NCBI GenBank assembly: GCA_020137815.1
Contig: CM035355.1
Coordinates: 3,678,750 to 3,742,749, forward strand
Origin: Hormiphora californensis
Taxonomy: Eukaryota > Ctenophora > Tentaculata > Cydippida > Pleurobrachiidae
Direction of reading: 5' to 3'
DNA: 64,000 nt
Positions within the stretch are counted from its first letter, which is position 1, and each line of letters opens with the position of its first letter. Of this stretch, positions 33,575 to 56,700 are shown piece after piece. A program made the translations under genes and the position numbers. The notes beneath the pieces were generated by a model. It saw only the letters and a program-made list of their open reading frames with translations, ran no database searches and was not told the DNA's origin.

Positions 33575-33726
33575 CTGACAACTACGACAGAATACACCAG
33601 ACTGACAACTACGACAGAATACAACAGACTGACAACTACGACAGAATACAACAGACTGCCAACTACGACAGAATTCAACAGACTGACAACTACGACAGAA
33701 TACAACAGACTGACAACTACGACAAT
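33575..33726. repeat. 27-bp tandem repeat
   Basis: Six units of gacaactacgacagaataca plus caagact-type ending. The period is a multiple of three, so it yields a repeated 9-residue peptide in each frame. There is no sign that it is coding. Confidence 0.8.
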
Positions 33727-35057
33727 CTTATCTGATTTGTTGCGATGAATGCTTGTGGCTTTGATGTAACCATCTGCAGATGTGGTTGAATCTTGGGTCC
33801 TCGTCCGCAGAGATCCGGATACACACACACACATTTCTCTCACACTATGTAATCACTGATACTCTCTCGAGGTATACAACATTTCACAAGGGGGGGGTAA
33901 GAGCCCCATAAACAAAACGTACAAGAAATTTGGCAGTCAATGTCACGCGATACCTCCACTCGTTATAAAAAACAAAGAGACGAAAGAGAGAAAACGGTGA
34001 GAGAGAGAAAACCAAGTACTAGAGAGAGATCACGAAGAGAAAACACCGGCGGCAACAGCCGGTAAATATCTTATCTCCATTTGTGATTATATTTGCAGGG
34101 TGTGTATTATACTGATTAGGGAACATATCGGGTTACTAGGTTGCAACTGTTCACGAATGGCCCATTCGTCGAATGGGGGGGGGGGGTCATCAGATAAGTT
34201 GTTGAGACAACAACAGATAAGAGAGCAACTCTGCGTAAACATATGCACCAACACATCTGACACCCAACATCCCAGTGAAGCTTGTATTAGAAAAGATTTC
34301 TCTTTTCTTATTAAAGACCGGGCCGAAGTAGTATGACAAACCATCCCCTACTGACCTCTCTCTCTCTCTCTCTCTCCTGACTCTCCCACCCCGTATAACC
34401 CAGCCACTTTTGTCGACACGCTAGTGTCTCCTTTAGTAGACATTGGCTAGGTTATATGGATGCAATGGGGATAATTCTAGGAAAAAAGAAGGCTGGGGTT
34501 ATTGAGAAGCCTAGGTTACAGGACCTAACTAGGTTACAAAGAGCCTAGGCCCTAGAGGTATCATGTGACATGATAGGGGAGCCAATAAAACATACAATTT
34601 TCTCACTATCCAAAACTAGCATAATATCATTAAGTTAGCACTGGGACTAAGGGAACTGCATAGCAGGTGGACGGCTCTGTAAGATAGCAAGTGTATTTTC
34701 TCAAAACTATATGAACACAGTTCAACTCAAATTTACAGACTGCAGGTAGGATCTATTTTTCGTTGCTTCGCTAGCTCGGAGGGGGCAGGGTTCGAAATTC
34801 GAACTCTCACGCATGCTGCGTGATATTCCTGAGTCTAGTGAATCTCCCCTCTACTTCTATTCTCCTCTAGACACAGATCCTCTTTCTTCTTCTCTCTCTC
34901 CCTATATTTTTCTTCTCTCTCACTCCCTCTTTAATGTTTCTATTTGTCTAGAGCAAAAGGACCCGAAAAGGATCAGAAATCGACCGTCGCGACTTTTCGT
35001 CCTTTTCTATGTTTATTTTAGTTGGCTTGAGGAATTTTCTACTGCCACTAGCAACAA

Positions 35058-35178
<121 letters not shown>

Positions 35179-35205
35179 GGGACGATTTAGTTTACATCCT
35201 CTCTA

Positions 35206-35362
35206 GTGGAAGCTCTTACGGTTTTTCCTACGGGCGCCGCGCGTGCTCGGCTTAAATCCTGTGCTCTGATTGGCTGAAATTTCGTGCGCTCGAAATTTCA
35301 GCCAATCACAGCTCAGGATTTGAGCTGCAAACGCGTGGGAAAAACCGTAAGAGCTTCCACTA
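35206..35362. mobile_element. Foldback MITE, about 157 bp
   Basis: The outer arms gtggaagctcttacggtttt and the complementary aaaaccgtaagagcttccac flank an inner palindrome centred near 35292 (tgattggctgaaatttc with its complement). The whole can fold into one long imperfect hairpin. It has no coding capacity. Confidence 0.7.
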
Positions 35363-35628
35363 CTCCTTTTAAACAGTTTTTTTCTATCATACCATATTTT
35401 ACTGATCATAAGTGATTCAGAGAGAAAGAAAGGGAGAGAAAACGCGAGGGAAACTAAGAAGGGAGAGAAGAAAATGAATACTTGAACCTTGGCAGCTTGA
35501 GAGATGGAAAGTTACCAGGCATCTTCATAATTTATCAAAAGAAAGGTAAATTGCTATACGCAAGTTTAACGGTTAGCTTGTAAAATCAAAATATTTATGA
35601 GGAACGCGGTGGTTAAAAAACTAACATA

Positions 35629-35703
35629 TAAATTCGGACCCCAATGTACCATATTGCTCGGGGAAAGGGTTTTGCCCAGTAAATCGGGGTGCCCGGGGTC
35701 CTA
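35629..35703. repeat. Short palindromic MITE-like repeat, copy 3
   Basis: ttcggaccccaatgtacc on the left and agtaaatcggggtgcc on the right resemble the ends of 15881-15950. Confidence 0.4.
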
Positions 35704-35733
35704 TAATATTAAAATAAACTTATCATAACATAC

Positions 35734-48839
<13,106 letters not shown>

Positions 48840-48925
48840 GCCGCCAGCCCTTATATAGTGCAGCTATAAACACATGGGGTATTAATTAAAATGGTAGAGA
48901 TTAGCACGGAGAAGACACAAAAGAG

Positions 48926-49034
48926 CAGGAACCGACCGAATCAGGAAATACTGGTCCCTGATTGGCTGATCACCACTCACGTGACCTAAATAACGAGTTC
49001 TGATTGGTTGTTTACTTGTTTCGGTCGGTTCCTG
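48926..49034. mobile_element. hAT-type MITE, copy 2 (109 bp)
   Basis: Same ends and interior as copy 1, with about four differences. A perfect 8-bp duplication caaaagag flanks it at 48918-48925 and 49035-49042. It lies about 90 bp upstream of the STAT-B start codon, in the same gene neighbourhood as copy 1. A central cacgtgacc and two attggctg/attggttg (CCAAT-like) motifs are conserved in both. Confidence 0.88.
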
Positions 49035-49042
49035 CAAAAGAG

Positions 49043-50000
49043 GTAGTGGTATTGAAATTACAAATACCCTACAACATCTCTAATTACAAATACTATCATG
49101 TTAGAAATTACAAATGTTTAGAATTTTGTTGTGTCCATGGCGCCGTAGGACTTTCAAGGACGTAGTACTTTTGAAGGCTGACTAAATATGACAGTGGCCT
49201 GGGTATGATTTATTACATGTCCTGCAAAACATTCGGTCTTCCCGGAATTCACAGGATTCGGGGAACTATCTCCCTTTGAGACTCAATCCATAAACAATTG
49301 TTAACGTATTGTGTCATGTGAATGCCGCAACATAAAATTTGGTAGATTGTACGGGAAACGCTACCAGATCCAGAAGCTATACACACCAAGACCCTAACAA
49401 AGGAAAAAACGTTCCCTGCTCCTGCAGCCCAGAAAATTTCATTTAGGCCAGGATTAGTGTGATACCCCTACCCTAGCCCTGTCGATTACATCGTGTGGCT
49501 TGGTGTCCTGCGACACTGTGTCCACACTCTGCACGGAACACATAAAAAGAAAGTATGAACAATTCTAGTGTCGCCACGGTTGAGTCGCTTGACACTGTGT
49601 CCGTGCTCCAAAAGAAAGTATGAACAATTCAAGGCAGTACTAGAGAATATACGTGTCGCCATGGTGGTTGACCACGGTCTTCCTGGAGCGTCTGAAGTAA
49701 CAGGCTTTACATAAACTGACTGGTGGGTGGCATTACTCCGGCGGAGAGCCCGCGCGCACTGTGTTCGATGAGACGATTGCTACTTTTGGGCAGGTCATCC
49801 TCCAGAAGCAGCATTCACAAACAAACAATACTAAAAGGCATCGTTTAAAGAGAAGTAAATTTTTCCTTTTTTTTTTAAAATGGTTTTAAAGCTTTTTAAA
49901 TCTGAAAAAAAGTTGACAAGGGCAATCCCAAAAAAACATGATATAGTCCTTTGACTGAAATATAACGTGACTCTAACGTGACTCTATGTTACATAGTAAA
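49043..50000. other. Upstream flank of STAT-B with a short tandem duplication
   Basis: No gene is seen. At about 49503-49675 a segment of about 90 bp (gacactgtgtcc...aaagaaagtatgaacaattc...gtgtcgcca) is present twice in tandem with small differences. The STAT-B promoter probably lies here or at the MITE. Confidence 0.45.
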
Positions 50001-50007
50001 CTTCATG

Positions 50008-50083
<76 letters not shown>

Positions 50084-50157
50084 GAAAAGAGTTAGAAAGA
50101 GAGAGGAAAAGAGTTAGAAAGAGAGAGAGAGTGTGTGTGTGAGAGCGAGCGAGAGTT

Positions 50158-50202
<45 letters not shown>
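50008..50202. repeat. (GA)n microsatellite
   Basis: Two GA tracts separated by gagttagaaag-type units and a short GT run. Confidence 0.9.
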
Positions 50203-50204
<2 letters not shown>

Positions 50205-50325
50205 TATGTCTCTGGATAAATTAAAATCCAGTGCACTCAAATTAGACCCATACTGCACAGCACCAGCTGTACTACCAGCAGGTGTTATATGGCCTTGTAA
50301 TACACTCATTACCACCACACTATAA

Positions 50326-51370
50326 CATATATATATATATATATATATGTAGAAGAGGAAGAGAGTCCGAGCTCGAGGTAGTGTGTATGTGAAGAAGTAA
50401 GACGAGGGGTTAATAAAACACAACTAGTTTCATCAGTCAATCTGAATCCTCAGGTGTTTGCACGTGCAGACCAGGTTGGCTTCCCTGGTAACAGTGCTGG
50501 CGCTAGAGTGTCACCCCAACCATCCCATCAGTGGAGACACGGTCGGACAAGCTCTCTCAATTCTTGTTCGACCACCTCTCGGTGATGGTGTGATCCTTGA
50601 TCACACTTAAAAATGGGGAAAATTTTGAACTTAGTGTCTAAATTCGAGGCACATCTTCTGATATGTTTGGAGACTTGGAGCTTTCCATTCTCGATATTGT
50701 TGATGTGGGAGCGGTGGAGATTCATTCGTTCACTGAGGGTTCTCCCTGTTTCTCCAATATATTCTCCTCCACATCCGCTACAGACTATCAGGTAAATCAG
50801 GTCTTTGCTTTTGCAGCTCATCGTGTGGTTTCTGGTGAGTACAGTTCCATTTTGGGTAGTGAAGTTCCCCTCCTGAATACTAGCTGGGCATGTTTTGCAA
50901 CGTTTATCCTCACATCGGGTGAATGGTTGGCCCCCTGTTTTATTTTGTTCTATGTATTGGTCCCTCTTCTTGGAGAGTGAGAGGATTCGACGAAGGTTTG
51001 GTGGCTGTCTGCGTGCGGCAATTATCTTTGTTGGCATGCTCGCAGTGGTATGTTTGAGGTTCATACACGCCTGTTTTAGACGTATGGCTGGGTCTACTAT
51101 AGTAGGGTTGTAGGTACTGGTAAAGATTATCTGGTCTCTTGGAGCTGCTTCTTTTTCATTTGTTTGGAGCAGTGTTTTTCTTTCCAGTGACCCAGCTTTG
51201 TTGATAGCATCACCAATTAGTTTTTCTGGGTATCCTCGGCGTTGGAGTTTGGGGCGGAGTTCAGCGAGTCTTTTGGCCTTTAGTTCATTGCTGGATACGA
51301 TCGTGGCGATTCTGCGGGCCAGTGTGTACGGAATGTTCCGTTTAACGTGTCTAGGTGCACACGATTGGAA
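50326..51370 (-). mobile_element. Penelope-like element, inverted 5'-truncated copy
   Basis: The minus strand carries the 3' part of the same element that continues on the plus strand from 51371. Its sequence from 51370 downward matches 60436 onward of the main copy (tactttcacttccaatcgtg). Below the endonuclease stop at 50528 is a non-coding tail ending near a (TA)n tract at 50326-50350, a plausible 3' end. A 5'-truncated copy joined head-to-head to a full one is a known arrangement for Penelope elements. Confidence 0.75.
50528..51064 (-). CDS. PLE GIY-YIG endonuclease region (inverted copy)
   Basis: 178 codons, open at its 5' side into the truncated copy. Order of motifs: a basic stretch (KIIAARRQPPNLRRIL), a CxxC cluster (CEDKRCKTC), CKSKDLIYLIVCSGC, then the GIY-YIG core with EYIGETGRTLSERMNLHRSH and a later EVVEQELRELVRP. 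In Penelope-like elements this domain nicks target DNA for target-primed reverse transcription. It is the only complete endonuclease domain here, because the plus-strand copy is cut inside it. Confidence 0.85.
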   Translation of the reverse strand: MNLKHTTASMPTKIIAARRQPPNLRRILSLSKKRDQYIEQNKTGGQPFTRCEDKRCKTCPASIQEGNFTTQNGTVLTRNHTMSCKSKDLIYLIVCSGCGGEYIGETGRTLSERMNLHRSHINNIENGKLQVSKHIRRCASNLDTKFKIFPIFKCDQGSHHHREVVEQELRELVRPCLH

Positions 51371-51750
51371 GTGAAAGTAGGGAGGAACAAGAAAGAGACA
51401 AGAACAAGGAACCTCTCTATCTGCCGTCGAACCAGGTATCTGATTTCCCTGGTGACAGTGCTGGTGGGGGGGGCTGATCTTTTGACAGGGGGGAGAGTTT
51501 TTTTCAAAAATTCACAAACTAGGTCTAACACTCGAGGCACATCTTCTCGCGGAACCCGCAGACCAGTCTCCCGAAAGACCTCACCTCAACGATCACCTCG
51601 TCGAGAATCCCCCCGTAATCGCCCGACCAGACACCCAGCCCAATACAAACACAACAGGGGGACCCGCAACAACCGGGGCACCAGAACATACAGCCCTGAC
51701 ACAGGCAACTTGAACGAGGATTTTCAAGGACCCCCCCACAGACCCAACCG

Positions 51751-52674
51751 ATGTTAACGACTACAACTCCGATAGAAGTGTTCAATTTTAGCGACCACAT
51801 ACTGACCAAAGAAGAATGGCAGGTGGTCAAACTGGGACTTAAATTTGTACCTGACCCTGACTGGTCCGACAGAGATTTTACACAGCTTAAAACTGACCTC
51901 AAACAGTTTCAAATTAAACTACGGAGAGAGGAACACTTCCGGAGACAAACAACAAACGAGAACAACATTTTGGATAACGAACCTACTCAAACGAGGAAGG
52001 ACATGTTTACTAACCCTAGCCGTTGGATACCTGACCCAAGTGACGACAGGTTGTTCCAGAATATACTGGAAAACATTGGACAACAAGCAAACACACTACC
52101 AGAACGACACAAACAATTCAAAAGTAATGTAACCGGACGCCAACGGAAGGCTATTGGATCGCTAGCACGGAATAACGAAATAGTCCTGAAAGAAGCAGAT
52201 AAAGGAGGAGCGACAGTCATCCTCAACAAACGAGACTATCATGAGAAAATGTACGAGATATTACAGGACTCTACCACTTACACAAAAGTCACCAACTACT
52301 CCATCATTACCACCAAACGGAAAATTGAAGCATTTATCAAGAAAAATGAGGATGCCCTTACCAAGAAAGAAAGACTATATCTCAAAAACTTTGAGATGAA
52401 GACGGGGTACATCTACGGATTACCTAAGATTCATAAATGCCCCAAACTAAAGGAGAAAACCCAAGAATGCATCTTGGCCAACAAAAACACCCTCGAGGCG
52501 AACTTCACGGATTTCAAAATCCCGTTTCGTCCAATTGTTTCAGGACGACAATGCCCAGTAAGCAGGCTCTCAGAAATGCTGAAAATAATACTACGGCCAT
52601 TTGAACAACACCTCCCACACCTAATGAGGGATAGTTATGACTGTTATGGTGGTTATGTGGTGATGTATGGGTGA
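51751..52674 (+). CDS. PLE reverse transcriptase, N-terminal part
   Basis: Genuine PLE coding runs from ATG 51751 to the insertion at 52641; the last 11 codons before the stop belong to the LTR. Visible motifs: NEIVLKEADKGGATVILNKR, then YIYGLPKIHK (a PLE hallmark), then FRPIVSGRQCPVSRLSEMLK, which precedes RT motif A. An Arg-rich frame at about 51480-51757, one frame away and overlapping by a few bases, is probably the frame-shifted N-terminal region. Confidence 0.82.
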   Translation: MLTTTTPIEVFNFSDHILTKEEWQVVKLGLKFVPDPDWSDRDFTQLKTDLKQFQIKLRREEHFRRQTTNENNILDNEPTQTRKDMFTNPSRWIPDPSDDRLFQNILENIGQQANTLPERHKQFKSNVTGRQRKAIGSLARNNEIVLKEADKGGATVILNKRDYHEKMYEILQDSTTYTKVTNYSIITTKRKIEAFIKKNEDALTKKERLYLKNFEMKTGYIYGLPKIHKCPKLKEKTQECILANKNTLEANFTDFKIPFRPIVSGRQCPVSRLSEMLKIILRPFEQHLPHLMRDSYDCYGGYVVMYG

Positions 52675-53169
52675 GTATAATTTACTGGTTTAGGGAATAG
52701 GGTACCCTAGATAACTACAGGTTACAGAAAGGCGAACAACTAAAACTATCTCAATCGGGTATCCGTGGGAAAGGCAAGGAGGATAGCTTGGCGGTGCAGG
52801 GGAAGTAAGGGTCTTCGTTCCGCTAGGGAGATGGTGTGGGATAGTAGCGGATCGGTCCTGTTTCCAGTTCTTCATCTCGGTTATATAGTGCAGTGCCTTG
52901 TTTCCTCTGTCATCACGATAGACATAACAAAGATCGTAGGTTAAACATCTTATCGATTCTGCTTGACGTAGGTGCTTGACGTAGGTGCTCCTCGCAGTAA
53001 TAATAAAGATGGTAGGTAAATCATCTTATCGTTCTTGCTTGACATCGTACTCCTCGAACTCATAACAAATAACATATAACAATCCATCAATATAATCGTC
53101 TCCCAGGAATGATGTAATCTCTTCACGATTTATTCTGTGAAGTCAATGTGAAGGAATCATGATATAACA
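52642..53169 (-). repeat. 3' LTR of the Gypsy element
   Basis: Same length as the other LTR. The differences I see are at the accctag/acactag site and in a short cluster at about 52735-52750. Confidence 0.92.
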
Positions 53170-53186
53170 TATCCCCCTTATTTATT
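53170..53186 (-). other. Polypurine tract
   Basis: On the minus strand aaataagggggata abuts the 3' LTR directly, the expected site for plus-strand DNA priming. Confidence 0.75.
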
Positions 53187-53725
53187 TAAGGTAATTTCAT
53201 GGACCTTAATTGGGCTATGAAATTGCCTAAAATGGAGTTGATAATGTTTCAATGGTTATTTCATTGATCTGCGATATGTTGCCGAATTGAAACAAGACAC
53301 TAATGTAGGTGTCATGCTAGTTACGGCGGTGTTTGATGCAATACCACAGTTAGATGTTGCCTAATATGCCAAGACACTAATGTGGGTGTCTTGTCAGTGA
53401 CGGCGGTTGTTTGATGCCATAACACAGCGAGATGTTGTCCAAATGAGACAAAGCCACAATGTTGGTGGATATAATGTGGATACTATAATGACGTGTGCTA
53501 TGTTGAGTTATTTTAAACTCATTATGTCTTGGTTAATCTTTCATCTTCATCGAAGTCGTAGATTCCATCTCAATACCCTGCCAATCCATCCCTCTGCGAT
53601 GAACCAGTTTTTTGATCCCTCAGCCGAAAACTAGAGTTGTCCAATGATCGGGGATAACTAGTTGGTTCCATAATGTAGGGTGGGTCATCAATGGCAGGAC
53701 GCTACGGTCAACTTGTAGTAGCGGT
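53187..53725. other. Gypsy non-coding region between pol and the PPT
   Basis: About 540 bp downstream of the pol stop. It contains two related blocks (acactaatgtaggtgtc... and acactaatgtgggtgtc..., about 53299 and 53374), each with a ggcggtgtttgatgc/ggcggttgtttgatgc sequence. No gene is seen. Confidence 0.5.
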
Positions 53726-56700
53726 TTATCGTTTCTCGGAGTTTTTCTTTTCCTCTATCCTCCGTCTCTCTTTTTCTTGCCGATACCGTTTCAGCTCCTC
53801 CTTTTCGCTGCTTGTGTAGATAGGATCAGCTAACCCAATCTTGGTTAGTGCATCCTCTTTTCCTCTCGGCTTCCTCAACGGCTTGCCTGGCACGTTGAAA
53901 TTCGGTTTGTCCTTGACTCTTTGCTCGGACGTCGTGGGTGGTTCTGGTTCTGGTTCTGGTTCTGTTACCACCGCTGGTTGAGTCTCCACATCTGGTTGAC
54001 TCTCAACTGTAGGCTGTGTTTCCTCTGTAACTGGTTCTGGTGTCTGCTCCTCCGTTGCAGTAGCATCCAGAGCATCTAGAAACTCATCAGCTCTACTCTC
54101 GTTTCCTGATTCCGCTTCCACTGGCGCAGGAATCACTGGCTGTACTGTTGGAGGTTTATTCTTGCCTTTGCTTGGTTCTCCTCCCAATGTTTCGTAGGTC
54201 AATCTCTCCGTAGTTTTCCTCTTTCTCCCAGACTTCCGCGTTGGTGCTGCAGGTGTAGAACTCTCTACTGGAGTTGGAATGATGTTCTGTTGGATGTTGG
54301 CAGTGGACTGTGTTTCAGTAGTGTGTTCCACTTGCGGTGTATTCTCTCGGAGGTTGGGGCGATGTGTGTTGATGGTTTGCCGGTTCCGTGTTGTAGTAGG
54401 AAAGTTGTCATCATCATCGTCCGAATCTGAGTCCGAATCATCTCCTCCTGATGTTGCTGATGTAGGAGCTGTTTCATAGTCGCTCTCCTTAGGTATGTCA
54501 TCAGATTGTTGGATGGTATTTTTCTCACTAGGCGAGAACTTGTTAGTTTTGTAATGTTTCATTTTTTCAATGTTGACTAGTTTTTGTGAGTCACCGATTT
54601 TCACAATGTAGTTGTGATCAGATAATTTCTCTGTGATCAGATATGGACCTTCAAATCGTGGTAACCATTTGTGTTGGTTTGGTTTGATGAGAAGCATACA
54701 ATGTTGTCCTTTCTCAAAATATGGACCTTTGATATGTTTATCATATGCTGCTTTCATATGTTTTGCCTTTTCTTGTATGGCATGTATAACATTTCGTGAG
54801 ATTTTCTGAGCACTTATGTATGTGTTATAGATGTTCTGTTGTTTTGAAATGTCACAGATATCATGTTGCAAGTTGTCTGTCCTTTCATTGTCCAGTGTAA
54901 ACAGATCTCTAGGAGCTGTTAATTCTCTAGAGAAGACAAGAAAGTTTGCAGAATGTTTGGTTTTTGAATTTTTCAATGAGTTCAAGGTAAATGTAATGTA
55001 ACCTAACCATTGGTCGAAGTTTCGTTGTTGTTGAGTATCAAGACATGTTCTGATACACGTGTTGATGCGTTTGTTCATGGCCTCGCATAAACCGTTAGCT
55101 TGTGAATGCCATGGTACACCATGTTTACTTTGTATGTCAAACATTTTTAACATAGATTGGAATAGTTTTGCAGTGAATGCTGATCCCAAATCATGCCTCA
55201 GAGATTTCATAACTCCAAGTCTTTGGATCCAATCTCTCACTATGATTTTAGCTGCTTCTTCTGCACCAGTTGATTTTACCGGTGTGGCAACTACATAATT
55301 TGAATACTGATCTACCATGACCAGAATGGCTGTGTAACCCCGTGCATTCGGAGTTTTTGATCTTTCTAAGAAATCAATTGCTACACACTGACCAAATTCA
55401 GTGTAAACCATAGGTTTGAGTGGTGCTTTCTTGAAACTATGTGGTTGCTTTGATTTAGCACAAGTGATACATGCATCACAATAAAGTTGGAATGTTTTTC
55501 TCATTTTGTAGAAATAGTATTTTTGTTGACAACTAGTCAGTGACAACTCTGGTCCAGAATGGCCATTTTTATCATGAAATGTGTACAAAATGCGTTCCAC
55601 CAATGTGTGTGGCAGTACTACAATTTCGTTCAATATTCCCTGATAAGAGTCAAAAGTAGACTTTTTCAATAGACCGTTTTCAAACTTCAGCTCATCTATT
55701 TGCTGCCAATAATGTCTCAATTCGACTGGTGTTTTGCTAGACAGTCTCTTCGGGATGTTACCGTGTTTGATCCAGTCAATAACAGTCGACAGTGTGTTGT
55801 CGTATTGATAGTCATCTCTGATTTCAGAAATTGTTACAGGTGATTCCCTGGCTAACACCTTGTTTATATGTGCAATTCCCTCAGGAATTAATTGTTCGTC
55901 AGTGGCAAATTTAACTGACTTAGTGTTTGAGTTTACAGTTTGAGTTCCCATGGTTTTTGTTTTGGTAACTGGGTGTCTGCTCAAATAATCTGTCATGCTC
56001 ATGTCAACAGAATTTCCAGCTATATGTTTAATTTTAAAATTGTATTGTTCTAGTTCCGCTAGTTTTCTATGTATGTAGCTGCTTTCATTTTTGAAAATGG
56101 TACGGAGATTTAGTAGTGCCTTACAGTCTGTTAGAACTGTGAATTGTTTGTTACCCATCAGGTACATACGGTAATGTTTTAGAGCGTGACACAGACCAAG
56201 AAATTCAAGTCTAGTAGCTCCAAATTTTCTTTGGTGTATGGGTACAGCTTTTGACCAAAAAGAAACGGTTCTTTTCTCTCCATTGATGTTTTGGTTTAAT
56301 GTAGCGCCATGTCCAATGTTACTGGAATCAATGGTTAGTTCATAGAATTGATCTGGATGTCTGTTATCCGGGATGACTAAGACAGGTGCAGAACTCAAAC
56401 TATGTTTTAACCTGTTGAATGCTTGTATGGCTTCATTCGACCAAACAAATTTCTCTTTTTTCCTCAGTAAATTGTAAAGAGGGGCAGCAATTTTGCTGTA
56501 ATTTTTTATGAATGCTCGGTTGTAATTAATTGCTCCAAGGAATTTTTGTAGCTCTTTGACTGATTTCGATGGTGGTAGCTGTTGAATTGCTTCCACCCTA
56601 TCTGGGTCAATTTGTAGTCCATTTTTATCAATTATGTGTCCAAGAAATTTCACTTTATTTCGGAAAAGTTGTGTTTTAGAAGGACTGATTTTGAGTCCAC

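Noticed and set aside
34770-34810. tRNA-like B box (ggttcgaaattcgaac)
   Set aside because: No matching A box at the right distance and no acceptor pairing; the word is a simple palindrome.
50405-50450. Hammerhead ribozyme in the Penelope 3' region (ctgatga and gaaac present on the minus strand)
   Set aside because: The two core words overlap in ctgatgaaac, leaving no room for stem II, so the fold cannot form.
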